From assembly GCF_028502605.1 (NCBI RefSeq), contig NC_079233.1, positions 5,580,001 to 5,644,000 of the forward strand: a stretch of DNA of 64,000 nt. The letters are read 5' to 3'. The stretch comes from Trichoderma breve (taxonomy: Eukaryota > Ascomycota > Sordariomycetes > Hypocreales > Hypocreaceae). A model generated the notes under the pieces. That model saw nothing but the letters and a program-made list of their open reading frames with translations. It was not told the origin of the DNA and ran no database searches. Position numbers and translations under genes: made by a program. Positions 1-12,564 of this stretch are shown here, one piece after another (position 1 is the first letter of the stretch; each line of letters opens with the position of its first letter).

Positions 1-3000
1 AGCGTGTGGTGGCAACTGCGCCGCCCAGGTACAGGCGCTCGTGGCTGGCCCAGTCCAGATTGATGCTGAGACTGGGGTGTCTCAGGGCGGGTGGGCAGGG
101 GTTGGTGCCAAGCGAATCGCAAAACGTTCGGGAGCTGTTTTGGAAAACGCTCAAACGCAGCAAGCTGGATTTTTGTCTTGTTGGCGGTTGTTGCTGTTGC
201 TCTTGTTTTTTATTTCTATTATTTTTTATATTCCCCCCTGTAAGCATATTTCATGCTTCAGCCGAGGCCTTGGCGAGTCGAGATTTCTGTTTTTTAGCCG
301 AATGTCTGTGGCTGAGATTTTTGCTTTGGCTTGCACGAGGCGGTTTACTTGGAGGTACGAAGCAGTGGAGGCAACAGATCGTCAGGTACCAGGTACATGT
401 ACATGCACTTCGGTCGTTCAACATGTCGTTCGTATAACAGAGTTCAATCGCGGTAGGCAGTAACACCGAGGGATTTAATGCGTGAATTTCACAAAACGTC
501 GAATTACGTGGCATACATGGCATACATGTATCCGTTGGTTTTTTATTTTCCAATCACACATGGAATGGGTAGAGTGCATGTATCTGCAGAGATGCCACAA
601 GCGCCATATCGATCGTCAGGGCAGTGGCACATCGCCATCTCACACCCGCGCATCAAGCGGTAAAAATGGGTAAGGAGTGGCCATCCAACGTCCAAACTTT
701 GTTTGCTATGTACCTATCAATCCAACATCCCATGTCTTAAATTGAACGCTACCTAATAGTGATGAATATCAGATCCTAGAGATATATACAGCATAGTAGC
801 AGATACAAGAAGAAAGTAGCTATAGTAATAGTTACTCAAGGAACTGGGTACTATATTTTACAGCTATTAACCTACCATGTGCTTACCGGTAATAGCAAGT
901 AAAACACTTTATGCTTCCTCCGCATCCTGTCTGACACTTGAACTTGACGCACTCCAGCTGCTCCGTCATAATCGCATGTTATGCTTGTTCTATTAGTGCC
1001 AACCAGTGTAGTAGTACTAAGAATGAACTCAATTGACGTAAATTCAGCTACACGCTCTCGTGTCGATCAAGTGCGGCTTGATCTACGGAGTACATAAAAG
1101 TTCAATGCTACATACATCAACGGCCTTCGAGTTGATCATCGGGCGATTAATAACCCAAGCGCAGTGCAGATCTCTTAGCTTTCTTGCATGCAGAGCGTTG
1201 ATATTCATGATTGTTCATGTATGTATTCGCAATGCGATCAACTCACCGCCGCTTCAAATTAAAATCTAGATGATGCCCGAGTCAGCATCTGCCTCTGTGT
1301 TACAGCTTTCAATGAGGATACTCGTATACCAACTTTAATCGTTCATATCATCAAAATGAATCTTGTACCTGGTACTTCGACAATTCCACGCATCCCCCAT
1401 CTGCAGCAATTCGGCAGCCCTGGAAATTAGCTTCGGGTGGCGTCAGGGGTAAACCAGCGCCCCACCTCTGAAACGCAGCGCTAGTGAATCTCCAAGCTCG
1501 GCGTCTGTTCCAGGTTCCATGCAGTTGGTGAACTTCTTCCATTGGCCTAGCCATGAGACACTTGAAACGCGCGGTACAGAGCCAAGTCAGAGCTCGGCGT
1601 CTTGGTCCTCTGCGCTGTGCGACAATGCGATGCAGAGCTCTCGAACGTTGGAATTTAAGCTATATTTTGTTGGTTGTTAGCATTGAGCTTGGGCGCGGGT
1701 TGCAAAAATAAGCATTTGTTTGTTTTGCTGTTTGTTTACCCGTTTGGGCTGTCTGGGCGTTGGTGGCTTGGTACATGTATCAATGGATTTAAGCTTGATC
1801 GTGAGGTCATGTTCGTATTTGGTCAAGTCGTTACGACCATCTTCAGCCATCGCGTCGAGCGGCATAAACACCACACCGCAAATCCTCCGAGCAATCTACT
1901 TGATGTTATGGCACGCATTGCACATATCCAGTATCACGACTACGACATCGTGGGATATCTTTTGCACAACAGAGATAGAACCATGAGGAAGAAGATCGTT
2001 ACCACAACCAGTAAGTGTGGTCAACTACTGCAGCCATCAATGCCTTTCCCCGATGCTACAATGCTTAAACGAATGGACGTCTATAAAAGCAATCTGCCCA
2101 ATCATATATCCCGATAGTATCAAGCATAGTGCATCAAGATGCAAGTCACCGGAACGTGCCTTAACTTGCTGCCAGAAGTGGAATAACAGCTGTCATAGAC
2201 ACCCATGGCTTAAAATTCTGGCACCCTTGAATCCATCCCACTCTCGTCTTCCCCACACCTCACGCTCGGCCCCGGCACCAGCCAGGGCACGCCCTGACAG
2301 GCTCCAGGCCCATATGCAAGCACCTGTGCTCCGTGGTGTTTGAGGTTGAGTGAGCAATTTCCGTCCGCCAGCGCATACGAGCTCCTTTAAAACAACGTGC
2401 ATGCATGCTTCTTGGTTGTTTCGCCTCATCACGGGGCCACAATGCCTGATTCCATGCGTGCAAATCATTACGAGGTTCTCTGTCAGTGACCACGCATCAA
2501 TATAGTCTCGGTGATACTCGGGCAGATAGAGGCTAGAACACACATATCACGCACGGCCTTGGTTATAATCACCGCATACCTGTAGTATTTACAAGTGAAT
2601 TATCTCCCTGCATGTATATACCGGCAAGAACAGGGCAAACGTCATGTACTGCTCGGGCCTCTCCATTACAATATCGTTCTGTGGGAGGGGGCTTGGATAA
2701 CCCTAAAACGCGGTGGCTGTTTGTACTCAATACAAGGATCTACCTTGACAACCTGTAACCCAGACTCCGTAGCGGAAAGAGTAGTACCAGTATGATCCAA
2801 GGCATGGTTCTCAACCTTGATTTAGCTTGTGATGCCTCTGCGGACATCTACGAATAGGCAGTCGTGTAAGGTACGATGCGCAGTCCAGCCGTCTTGGCTC
2901 TAACATTCCGCGTCTCGGATGACACTCTTACGCCGGGTCAAATTAAGCATAAGAAGAAGCTCCATGATGGCGCGACTTGATTCAATCCTGTCAATTCGGC

Positions 3001-5571
3001 CGTCGTCAAACGCTGGGCTTGATTTCAAGATCAGCCATGCCACTTTTCGCCTTGTGCGCCAGCGAAGGATTCTTGGCGATGGCATCTGCAACAGGGAGGC
3101 TTGGCCGTTTGGTGGATGGTTCCGTCTCATGTTTACTTTGGAGCCACGGTACAAGTAGTTACCGGCAGCTCTTGTTTCAAGCGGCGCTTAAAATAAACCA
3201 GTGAGAGATTTTCATCATATTTCGTACATTTTCAGCTTTAAAAAGATGATGTCCTGTTGTGTAGGAATAGATGTAGTCGTTGGATATGAAACCCCTGCTG
3301 CCGTTGGTCGTAGGAGTTGCTTCTTGTAGATACGCGTATTCAGCATGGTATCGACGTTGGTGCACCGCATTCGGCACATGTACGGAGTACGTATGGAAGG
3401 ATAAAATCGTAAGATAACTTAGGTAGCGACTAGGCAGTCACAATTTTCTATATGCTGCTACGGTCTGTTAGTATATATTGTCTACCAGTACACTATCATG
3501 GTTACCCTTTTGTCAGTTGAGATTACGTAGTAGTATATCAGGTATATGCACCCTTCAACATTGAAAGACGGCTCTTGAGTTCAATGTTCTCTAAACAGTT
3601 CTCAGGAAACCTGGCTGCTGGTTAATCACTGTATTTCAGTTTACCCACTACCGGATAGCCAACTGTGTGTACTCGACCTTTGTTCCACCCACCATATGCC
3701 TGTCAAAAAGGAAGTAGTTTGGTAAAATCTCTGTAATCATATTAACCTACCCTGTATCTCGAGATGGCGATTAAGTTTGCATATTCATTGAGGCAATGTG
3801 GAATAGCTCTATATACTACCTGTTGAAATATTGCCAGTCATATCTCTGACAAGCGAGGAAGCAGTTAGTGAATCCGTTGTGTTGGTCTTCGTGGCTTTTA
3901 CGTAGATTGCCCCAGCCCTGTCAAAATTGAATAATGATATCACATGTCGACATCAACTGGCGAATACGTGTATTTGCCAACCTCGATGCAGATATCTAGA
4001 AGTGTCATCAGATTCACACGCGCGCTTACAATCATACAAATAGAGAGATTGCACTCTGCATTTTTAGGATGAATTTTCTTTGTTTTTCTTTCCTCATCAA
4101 CTTCGATTTGTTCCGTTGATGCACGGCACATTGAGGCTCCCATCAACTACTAGCAAAGTGGAGCACTGAAATTGGCCCGTCCTAGTGTATGCGAGCTACC
4201 GAGACGTCGGAAATTCAGTAATTAAACATGGAGCCAAAGGGCAGATGGCGCTCTAATCACGATTTGACTGCTTACTGAATATCACCCGACCTTTGGGCAG
4301 TTCTAGCTCGTGTTGACCAACGGTGTTCCCGACAGTTATACGGAAGGCCTTGAAGTCACCAACGGAAAATCCACAAGGCGGAGTGCATCTGGCCAAATGA
4401 CGGGAAATTGGAAGATGGAGGCGTGCTTAGGTACGGTATGAGACTGGTCGGTTCAAGTACCCATGGTGTATGAATCAATGCCTATTATGATTTGATGTGC
4501 CATGTCCTATTTACCCAAGGTACTCGTTGAGATGGAGGAGATATTTGTCACGAGGGTGAGCAAGAGAAACTGAGCACAGTGAATCGAATCTGATGTCTTA
4601 TTCTCTCCCAGCTGTTGTCTTGGAGAGCAATGACTTTTGTCTTGGGCGGCATAATATTGAGGTGGGGTAATTTTACTTGCAAATGAAATGTCTTTCAAGA
4701 GCCAATCAATCCTTGGCAAACGAAGAGATTGGCTCAGCGCAACACGCAATACGGCGCAAAAGCAAAAAAAGAAAAAGAAAAAAAAAAATATGAATGAACC
4801 CGACCTTTTTTCTTTCGTGTGGTGGTTGGCGTTATTTTAGTGGCTTGCCGCCTAATCGTCATTTTGGAGCTGCATGCAATTCCCCGGACGTGCCTTAACA
4901 GCCACTGAGCGCCATCCGTCGTCTGACGGGTTTTGATGCCCATTAAGTTGCCTCCTCATTTCAATTTTTTCCCTTCCCTTACCAAGCACTTTTGTACGTC
5001 GGTTTTCCTTCCCTCTCCTTGCAGTGCCGCAGTCTACAGTGTTTTCTGTCTTTTTCGCCCTTCTGGCCCGTTGGCTACGTCTCCGCTGCGAATCTGTCAT
5101 TCTTCAGCTCGTGGCCACCCTGTTGCATTCCTGTCCAGGCGAGACAAGAGACTCTTCCATCCTCCATCGTCTGGCCCTTCTTGTTCCTGCACCGCCCCCT
5201 CTGTCGCTTGCAATCTCCGTATCGGCACGCGAGCACGAGACCGGGTGGGCGTCGCGTAAAGTGCCAGCAAATCTCATCTCGCCGGGCCACCCAAACTGAA
5301 CCTGAACCTGTATCTGCGCCCATTCTGTGCAACATCTCTCCATCTGCTTCCACCGTCGCCCGAAGGGACACCACGAGCCCTGTGAAGACGTTTCCTCCTT
5401 AGGCATTGCTTGGGGGCGTACGGCTGCCCACGAACTAAGCCTGGAAATTGACTGCCGACTGGAAAAAAACGGCTGACGACGCCTCATCATCCAACCATCC
5501 TTCGCCGTGAAATGCGTGTCTTGTCGTCTTCGTCGAACTACCAATCAACAATTTGAATAGGTCTACGCAGC
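1..5571. other. Gene-free stretch upstream of the F-box gene
   Basis: I find no coding region I can support here. Open frames are short, overlap on both strands and resemble no family I know. The last 600 bases or so (about 4940-5570) are pyrimidine-rich on the plus strand and look like promoter and 5' leader of the F-box gene. Two exact copies of the 9-mer TACGGAGTA lie at 1084 and 3381. A purine-rich A/G tract is at about 4765-4790. Unrecognised non-coding RNA or a lineage-specific spliced gene cannot be excluded. Confidence 0.55.
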
Positions 5572-7455
5572 ATGGGGGAAGCCATGGATGTCGCAAACTG
5601 TGACGACGCAAAGAGCGTTCGCAGTCTGAGGATGGATCTGGACGAGAGGGTCGTTGAATGTCAGGAGGATGTCGAGATGCGGCCGGACGACTCCGACGAC
5701 GGCAGTTTCTCCTCGCTCATGACCACATCCATGGTAGCGACATTTCTCAACACTACCTCGAGTCCCGTTTCTCCCGGCCCGTCAAGCCCATCTTTCCAGA
5801 TGGCCAAGAGCACGTCTTTTGTTCCGCCCGCGCGGCCCAGTAGTACGCCGTTCCCACATCCCGAAACTCGAAGCCCGCAAATCTGCTGCCTGGGGGATTC
5901 AGAGTCCTGCCCCGACGCCAGTGGCTGGGACGAGTCGTCGACCGAATCCGTTGACGCTGCGGCCGCAAGTCCGCCTGCGCGGCATTTCGAACAACTTCCC
6001 ACCGAAGTCCATGAGGCGATTCTCGATCACATATTCGGATACTGCGTGTCTGCTACGTCGAGAAGCACAATGAGGATTTCCAGTTTGACTAGGGGGTGGA
6101 GCACGGCACTTCGCCATTCGCGGAGGCGGGAGCTCACTGCATTAGCTCTGGTCAACCGTGTATGGAGTGTCTTGGTCCAGCAGAGGCTATTCCGGCACAT
6201 CAAGCTCAAGGCGACGCTTGATTCCATCAACAATGCTATGGACTTTTTGGTTGAACGACCCCATCTTTCGTCGTATATCAAGCACATTGAGATTTGGTTT
6301 CCCGTTTTCCAACCGACATACGGACCGTTGGCGTTGTCGAACACTCTCACATTACCCACCGTAACGACAGATGGGCTGACCAATGCCACATACACATTGC
6401 CGGGGAACAACTGTACCCTTGAGCAAGTGTTTCAATTCGTTGCCGCCGCGCTTCCCGAGACCAAAGTACTCACTCTGGAAGGTGGGGAACGACGCAAGGC
6501 TCCCCGAGTGGTTCACTTTGACATGAGGATACCGGGCTTGGCAGCGGAGGATCGGCAACTTCTTCCTCTAAGCTCGGTGACCACTTTGGTAACCAAAGGC
6601 CAGTGGAATTTGATGAGGGATGGCGATGACTTCAGAATCCTCATGGAGGCATTGCCTAATCTGGAAGAGTGGCAGGGATCTTACAGCAAGCCGAAATCTA
6701 AGAGTTATATCACAGCCTCAGATTTCCTGCCGCTCTTACCAAGCCACGTTACAAATCTTTCACTCTGCATGGAAAGCGATTATCGACGAGAAGGGGTGAT
6801 GCCAGCTTTTTACTACAAAGTGGCACAAAAGGCTCACCTCTGTGCCAGCATGGCCCGAGTCTTACCATCGTTGGAGCACTTTGCTTACACTGGTCGTGTT
6901 TGCCACCACTTCTTTGATGCAGCAATGCGATTAGCCGATCCCCTGACGACGAAGCTCAAATCCATTGATATCACCGTCAAGAATTGCTGTCGTCAGTCCT
7001 TCAGCTTTCACGACTCCGGCTCTGGAATCCAGGATATGGCATTTATCGAGGCGTTTGAGAAGCTTGTTGTTTCTGCGGTCCGATCGATGGATAAGTTCAA
7101 GGGGATCGAGTACTTGAGGATTCGATTTGTTGATCTAGGTTTGTTTAACCGGCCTGTCATTTCTCACCAAAGGCAACTGCTAATATCAGGGCTAGATTCC
7201 GTGTTGCCACCGTTGAACCCGTATTTCCTCATGCAGAATGGGAAATGCACTGGGGTCTGGAGTGACTACATCATCACTGAAATGAATAGGGTTCGACCTA
7301 ATACCACATTTCCCGGATTGAGCGATACCTTTGGAAACATTGTCTACAGCAAAGATGGCCGGATGATTATCGCGCCTGAGCCATCTAGACCACGCATCAC
7401 CTCTCTTAAACTGTCTAATTATCGATCACTTGCCACTCGAATTACCATTCAGTAA
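5572..7455 (+). CDS. F-box-like domain protein
   Basis: A single-exon gene for 627 residues. A low-complexity, acidic and Ser/Pro-rich N-terminus (about 1-135) is followed by an F-box-like segment starting near residue 139 (EQLPTEVHEAILDHIFGY), then Leu-rich sequence. In this family the F-box binds Skp1 in SCF ubiquitin ligases and the C-terminal part selects the substrate. The architecture fits the large, poorly characterised set of ascomycete F-box proteins; no substrate can be proposed. The ATG at 5572 follows a long pyrimidine-rich leader, and the frame is open with good codon quality to TAA at 7453. The F-box itself is supported only by the short LPxEVxxxIL pattern. Confidence 0.8.
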   Translation: MGEAMDVANCDDAKSVRSLRMDLDERVVECQEDVEMRPDDSDDGSFSSLMTTSMVATFLNTTSSPVSPGPSSPSFQMAKSTSFVPPARPSSTPFPHPETRSPQICCLGDSESCPDASGWDESSTESVDAAAASPPARHFEQLPTEVHEAILDHIFGYCVSATSRSTMRISSLTRGWSTALRHSRRRELTALALVNRVWSVLVQQRLFRHIKLKATLDSINNAMDFLVERPHLSSYIKHIEIWFPVFQPTYGPLALSNTLTLPTVTTDGLTNATYTLPGNNCTLEQVFQFVAAALPETKVLTLEGGERRKAPRVVHFDMRIPGLAAEDRQLLPLSSVTTLVTKGQWNLMRDGDDFRILMEALPNLEEWQGSYSKPKSKSYITASDFLPLLPSHVTNLSLCMESDYRREGVMPAFYYKVAQKAHLCASMARVLPSLEHFAYTGRVCHHFFDAAMRLADPLTTKLKSIDITVKNCCRQSFSFHDSGSGIQDMAFIEAFEKLVVSAVRSMDKFKGIEYLRIRFVDLGLFNRPVISHQRQLLISGLDSVLPPLNPYFLMQNGKCTGVWSDYIITEMNRVRPNTTFPGLSDTFGNIVYSKDGRMIIAPEPSRPRITSLKLSNYRSLATRITIQ

Positions 7456-8590
7456 CTACGTGATGAAATTTTGTCAGCTGGAGAGATCATATCAAAAGCC
7501 ACTTGCACTGGGAATATTGAGCAAGTATTTTCTCACTTTTATTCCAATGGAACACAAAAAACAAACCGAAAAACTATCAAAAACCATTTATGGAACAAAT
7601 ACATTGGCGGAAAGGCAAACAGAAATGTCATCTCTTCTTCTATTTTTAAGGCGTTTGCAACTCTTTTATCACACAGCACGAAGCGAGGGTTATGGGATCT
7701 GGGTTCTCAAGTTTTCGTCCCGCGATTTTTCTACTTCTTGATTTTTCATACCCTGGGACAGTCAAATAATGCGAAACACAGCTCGGAGTTGGTTTGTTAA
7801 ACTCAGTAATCATGGATATATGGGGTTCAGGGCTGCAGTTGGTTTTGATGTTATTGTTGCTTAGCATTTTGCTTTGGTAGGGTAATTCTGGGGGGGTTGG
7901 CAAAGCACGGAGGAGGGAGATGGGGGCTCTGCAATGAGATTGAGATATATCTGGGTGAAGTAAGGTTGAGATACCCGTAATGAAATATTTGAGATTTATG
8001 CTACCAATGGCCTGACGCAACTACATTCGTTTTATATGGTGACCTACAGATGTCTCTTACTTGCTGAGGTCTTGCGGAATGCTTCTTGTGATGCACTTGA
8101 CACTGGTTCTTAGGTCATTCATGTGCTAACTTTGGTGATTGTGCAGAATATGAAGTGAAGCTGCAGCCTGACCGCAATGAGCTGGATATTGTCGTCCTAG
8201 TCGTTGTTCCATGTTTTCTAGTATCACCACTCTTCTATACTATCTCTACTCTTCTTTACTATCTGGTATCAAGAAGATACTCATCTGATACCTCCTCATT
8301 TCATTGTATAATGTGATATGCCGGATAGCTACTCCCCCCAAGACCCATCAAGCCATCAATACAGAATTCCGCAAAACGATGCTAACTTATATCAAGATCG
8401 CCCTCGGGCAGAATCTCGCCATCACCGCCTAACGCCAGCTGCAAACACTTTGGCCGCACGCCTCCGTGCGTGCACCTATAAATGCCCTTTAAATAGTTCT
8501 ACAACTTTCCTTCTCCTTCTCTCTTCTCTCTCCTCCTCATTTTCCCCTCTCTCTTCCAAGCCTCCAACCACGCCATCTATTCTGGTAACC
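7456..8590. other. Intergenic region; promoter of the hydrolase-fold gene
   Basis: No supported gene. The distal part is AT-rich, with no open frame of interest. The last 130 bases hold a TATA-like element at 8477 and a strongly CT-rich tract (about 8500-8575) just before the ATG at 8591, a usual layout for expressed fungal genes. Confidence 0.6.
8477..8482 (+). promoter_or_regulatory. TATA-like element
   Basis: TATAAA lies 109 bases before the start codon at 8591 and is followed by a CT-rich tract, the typical fungal core promoter arrangement. It is a short motif and could be chance. Confidence 0.4.
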
Positions 8591-10378
8591 ATGGCGCTCA
8601 TGATGGCTACGAGGCCTTATCCCGAGCCAACTGGTTGCTTTATAGATGGGGAACCTTGTATCAGAACAAGCTTCAAGGTGCCGGCAAAGTGGCCTGGCAA
8701 AGACGATAAGGTCGCCCAGATGTATGTTGAGTGCCTGGAGCCCATGGTGGTCCGCCATAGGGATCCCGTCGTCCTGATCCACGGTGATTTTCACCATGGC
8801 ATCGTAAGTCATTAAGTACTTAATAAACCGTTGATATGATCTTGGGCACTGACATGTTCCAATATAGGTTTGGTTCACAAAGCCCGATGGTAGCCCGGGC
8901 TGGGCTGCCTTTTTCCTCAAGAGAGGCTGTCGCGTGTATGTCGTTGACTTGCCGGGCAGCGGCCAGTCCTACATACCGAATGATTTCGATCTTTGTTCCG
9001 ACTTCATGGATGCTGAACAGAAGATGAGCGAGAAGAGCGTTGAGAATCAACTTACTGCTCCCGAGAGGAACATCGTTGGAGGCACTGCCGCATGGCCAAC
9101 TGCTGGTCTGCACAACAAGTGGCCCGGAGTGAGTTTTGTCCCAACTTCAGAGGCTTGGAGTCAATTTATCTAACAGCACAGCAGACTGGCCAGCGTGGTG
9201 ACCCGGCCTTTGACGAGTATATGAAGTCTCAACAAGTTCTCTTTCTGCAAAAAGCGGTCCGTCAAAAGCTTGCTCAAAATGGCCTCTGCAGTCTTCTCAA
9301 GGCCATCGGAAAAGCAATCTTGATTGGACAAGGAGCTGGATGTACAGCGGCCTGGCTTGCCGCCGATGCGATGCCGGAAATGGTTGCCAAGGTGGTTGCA
9401 ATCGAGCCGGCTGGACCACCTGCTGCCAAGGCTCACATTAACCACCATGGGGGCCGAAAGTACAGCTCGTGGCTGAGCAGAGACGATAGCATGCGAAAGT
9501 ACGGGCTTGCGGATGTTCCTTTGACCTTCAACCCGCCGGCAAAAGAGCCACCTCAGGGCCCTGCTCTGGATCTCGAAGTCCGCCAACATCCCAACAACTC
9601 GGGTTGCTATATGGCCCAGAAATACGTGCCAGGATGCGTGGTTCCCACAAAGGATGCGCCACTCAAGTATGGACAAGAATCTGTACCACAGCTGGTTCAG
9701 CTTAAACAGATGGATCACGCTGTTTTCACTGCTGAGGCGAGCTCTCATAGGATGTTTGACTGGGCTACCGTGATGTTCATGAGACAGGCTGGTGTCTCGG
9801 TGGATCACTTCGATCTGGCACAGTTTGGAGTCACTGGAAACGGGCACTTGATGTTCTTAGAGACGAACAGCGATGAGATTGCTGCTATGGTGGCTGGTTG
9901 GACCGGGATGCCTGGTGAATACAAGCCTGAATCTTACGCGGTTATTGATATCAGCCAAATCCATGACCAAGACGAAAAACAAAATCAGGAGCAGAATCAA
10001 GAGCAGGGCCAGGAGCAGAGCCAGGAGCAAGGCCACGACAAAGCGCCTCCTCAAGCTGTGGAGGCCTTTGAAGCTACGCAAGAAACGTCGTTGAAACGTC
10101 CTCGAGGTCGAGATGATGATGGCGACGATAATTTGCCTGCTACAAAGCGCTTGGACGCTAACACTGGTCTTCAATCCCCCCAGGCTCAAACCACAGAGAG
10201 TTCAACTCTTGCTTCTCTTTCTGTGGAGCCACAGTACATCCAACCAGCGCTGTTGCTTCAGTACAATGCAAGCTACCCCAGTCCAGAATGTGATGAGCCA
10301 CTTCTTCTGAACGAGGATGCTCTTTTTGCCGAACTAATTGATTTCCCGGCACCACAAGATGAATTGCCTGCCCTTTAG
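8591..10378 (+). CDS. Alpha/beta-hydrolase-fold protein, nucleophile Ser replaced by Gly, Q-rich basic tail
   Basis: Exons 8591-8803, 8868-9128 and 9182-10378 give 556 residues. The fold is recognisable: a VVLIHG strand-turn, VVDLPGSGQS, the elbow region AILIGQGAGCTAAWLA, then VVAIEPAGPP and a conserved GNGHLMFLE carrying the family histidine. At the elbow (about 207-211) the expected G-x-S-x-G reads GQGAG, so the serine nucleophile is missing; the protein may be non-catalytic. The C-terminal 120 residues carry a Gln/Glu repeat (about 9970-10035) and two basic clusters, KRPRGR and TKR, separated by an acidic stretch, which could be a nuclear signal. Intron 1 is 64 bases. Intron 2 ends in a tandem CAGCAG acceptor, so one Gln is optional. 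The start follows a TATA and CT tract. Function unknown; related fungal proteins are annotated as AB-hydrolases. Confidence 0.8.
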
Positions 10379-11121
10379 AGGCACAAGCGACAGACGAATT
10401 TTACCTGGAGAAAATCTACATGGAGCAATTTAAGGAGGCACAGAAATGCTAAGAATGGGATCTGAGTTCGATGGGTATTTGACTATGGGTTATTGGCGTT
10501 TTGGGGACACGTACTTCTTTTCAGATGGTTTTCAGATGGATTTGATCTTACTTTGCTTGGGTCGATTCTTTTTTTCTATCACATGGGCTATTATTGCGCA
10601 GTATCGGTTTCGGGAACATATCAGGTTATGGCGATTAGGAATAGGAGTAGACATCTATCATCCCAATCTTATGAGTATCGGATATTAAAGAGATGATGAA
10701 GTGACAGAGGATGCCCATGAACCACTCTAACAAGGCCAGTCAAGAGAGTTTGGATATCTCAAATTTGGTCGTAAAGACGTAAATAAAATGGCCTCTCTCG
10801 AGACACACAACCTTGTTGAGTGCAGAGCAGCGTATTATATAAAAATTTGTTGTGTGGTAGATGATCCCATTGTTGAGCGCTAATGATCGGTCACTAATTT
10901 CAACATAATCCGTATCTTCCAAAGTGTCCACCAACGATGATTCCCACATGAGAGAAGATGAGCTTTGAATACGTATTTGTTCATAAAAAACAAAGTAGAA
11001 AGTAAAGAGGAGAAAAAGCCGCCATGAAAAAGAATTCATCATTCTGATAATGTAGAGATGGCCTCCAACGGGACCAGGCAACAAAACATCAACAAGACAA
11101 AACCCGAACACCTCATTTTCC
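10379..11121. other. Intergenic region between convergent genes
   Basis: No supported gene. It holds the 3' untranslated ends of the hydrolase-fold gene (plus) and the TRAX gene (minus). Short open frames here are AT-rich and without recognisable domains. Confidence 0.6.
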
Positions 11122-12039
11122 TCACACAGGCGATGAAGGTCGGGGATCGTCATCTTTCATGTCAGGAACCCACCCCTTAGGCCGTTCACTGCCCCTTACG
11201 ACAAGACCATAGCCCAGCTTCTCGACCTTGTTGATGCTCTGCCGCATAACCTCCATCTTGTTACGAAAATCCTTGGTCGGGATCTGAGGCAGCAGCTCAA
11301 ACGCGCAGCCAAGCTCCTGTATGTCACTAAGAATGTTTCTGTCGTAATCACCAACCAGCTCACCCGATTGTGCCGTCGTGACCGTTGCAAACCGCATCAG
11401 CTCTCCAAACAGGTCAAACAGGCCATACATATAGTCATGCGGCGTCAGCACAACGTCGGCGGGAGTGGCTGCCTGCGTCTCTTCTAGCGTGATGACCTTC
11501 TGATGCCGTAGGTAGTGTGCGAAGGAGAGTGCCTCGACGAGCTCCTCCAAGCACTTCATGGAATAGCCGTAGCGATAGCGGTTGATGGACTGCACGTCAG
11601 CGGTGATGGTTGAGAGGAGCTTTGAGATTTCGCCAAGGCGTGTATCAACGTCCTGCTGTATCCCTTTGGGGAAATCTTTGTTGAGTTCTCTAACTCTGTA
11701 ATGAAAGAAAATGAGCCACTGCTACTTGAATCTAGCATTGAAGTGAGATTTATGATGGTGATGATACCTTTGTAATGTGAAAATGCTATAGGGAAGACGG
11801 TTAGTAAACGGAGCAAGTAATGATTAACATCATATTCTCAGACATGAATTTACTGACATCTTCTTGCTCTGTGCCGTCACGTCTCTAGACACCTTGATGA
11901 CGCGCTCCCTGCGATCGTAATGCTCGTCCAGCTCATCTCGGAAGTTTTCAAACATGGAATGGAACCTGCCCCGCGGCAAATCCTGCGTGGGCTTAGCACG
12001 AGCATTGCCATCGCGGTCTCTCTTGACGCCCCCAGCCAT
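11122..12039 (-). CDS. Translin-associated factor X (TRAX) homologue
   Basis: Minus-strand exons 12039-11858, 11785-11768 and 11695-11122 give 257 residues. The N-terminus has HYDRRERVIKVSRDVTAQSK, matching the TRAX helix 'HERLVKLSRD'. The 18-base middle exon supplies IFTLQR, needed to restore the conserved SKxxIFxLxR segment. Then come the translin-family core ECLEELVEALSFAHYLRH-like region, TPHDYMYGLFDLFGELMRFA, and the terminal signature GLVVRGSERPKGW. TRAX pairs with translin in C3PO, an RNA-processing endonuclease; in Neurospora this complex has been linked to tRNA maturation. Splice signals are GTCAGT...CTATAG and GTATCA...TTACAG, 72 bases each. It is divergently transcribed from gpi14, with 525 bases between the start codons. 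The identification is firm; the translin partner is not in this window. Confidence 0.9.
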
Positions 12040-12564
12040 GTCTTGGTAGTTTTATATGCGAAGAAGGAAATATAATATGGCGAATTAATGCCTGTTGTGT
12101 TGTTGGTCAATGGAGGGTCTTTTCTGGCGGTTTGACTGATGGCATGTGTACCCAAAGCTTCAAGTTTGCCTTGCCATTGCTAGAGTGGTTGAGAGTGGAG
12201 ACGCGGCCTGTCCCCAAGCAGCCACTAAAAAACCACAATTGCAGCGTGTGAGGTCAGAGCCCCATAAGAGCTAGAGCTCCAGTTTGAGGTCATGTACCGA
12301 CGCCAGCTTATCCTCATATCACAGCTACCTCAGGCTCTGAATCTTCCTCCTCCATCCACTCTTGAGAGAGACGAAGATTCTCAAAGAAACTGAATACAGC
12401 CTTGATTCTCATTGATTTTCGCTCGGCTTGGTCTGATTTGGACGGCCCAGACCTGGAACCATGAGCCCGGACACCAATCCACCATCCATCGCAACACGCT
12501 GTCCTTAGAGCCGTCTATCTCATCGCCATCTTTATATCCAAAGCAACCAGCAACCTTCGCAATC
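12040..12564. promoter_or_regulatory. Shared divergent promoter region of TRAX and gpi14
   Basis: 525 bases between two outward-facing start codons, with no supported gene inside. The gpi14 frame stays open upstream to about 12412, but the ATG at 12565 is chosen because the residues after it match the start of the family. No specific factor sites are claimed. Confidence 0.55.

Noticed and set aside
7460..7800. Short open frames after the F-box gene as a separate small gene
   Set aside because: AT-rich, overlapping in three frames and without any recognisable motif; most likely 3' untranslated sequence.
9970..10035. Q/E repeat as an independent microsatellite element
   Set aside because: It lies in frame at the end of the hydrolase-fold gene and encodes a QEQ-rich linker.
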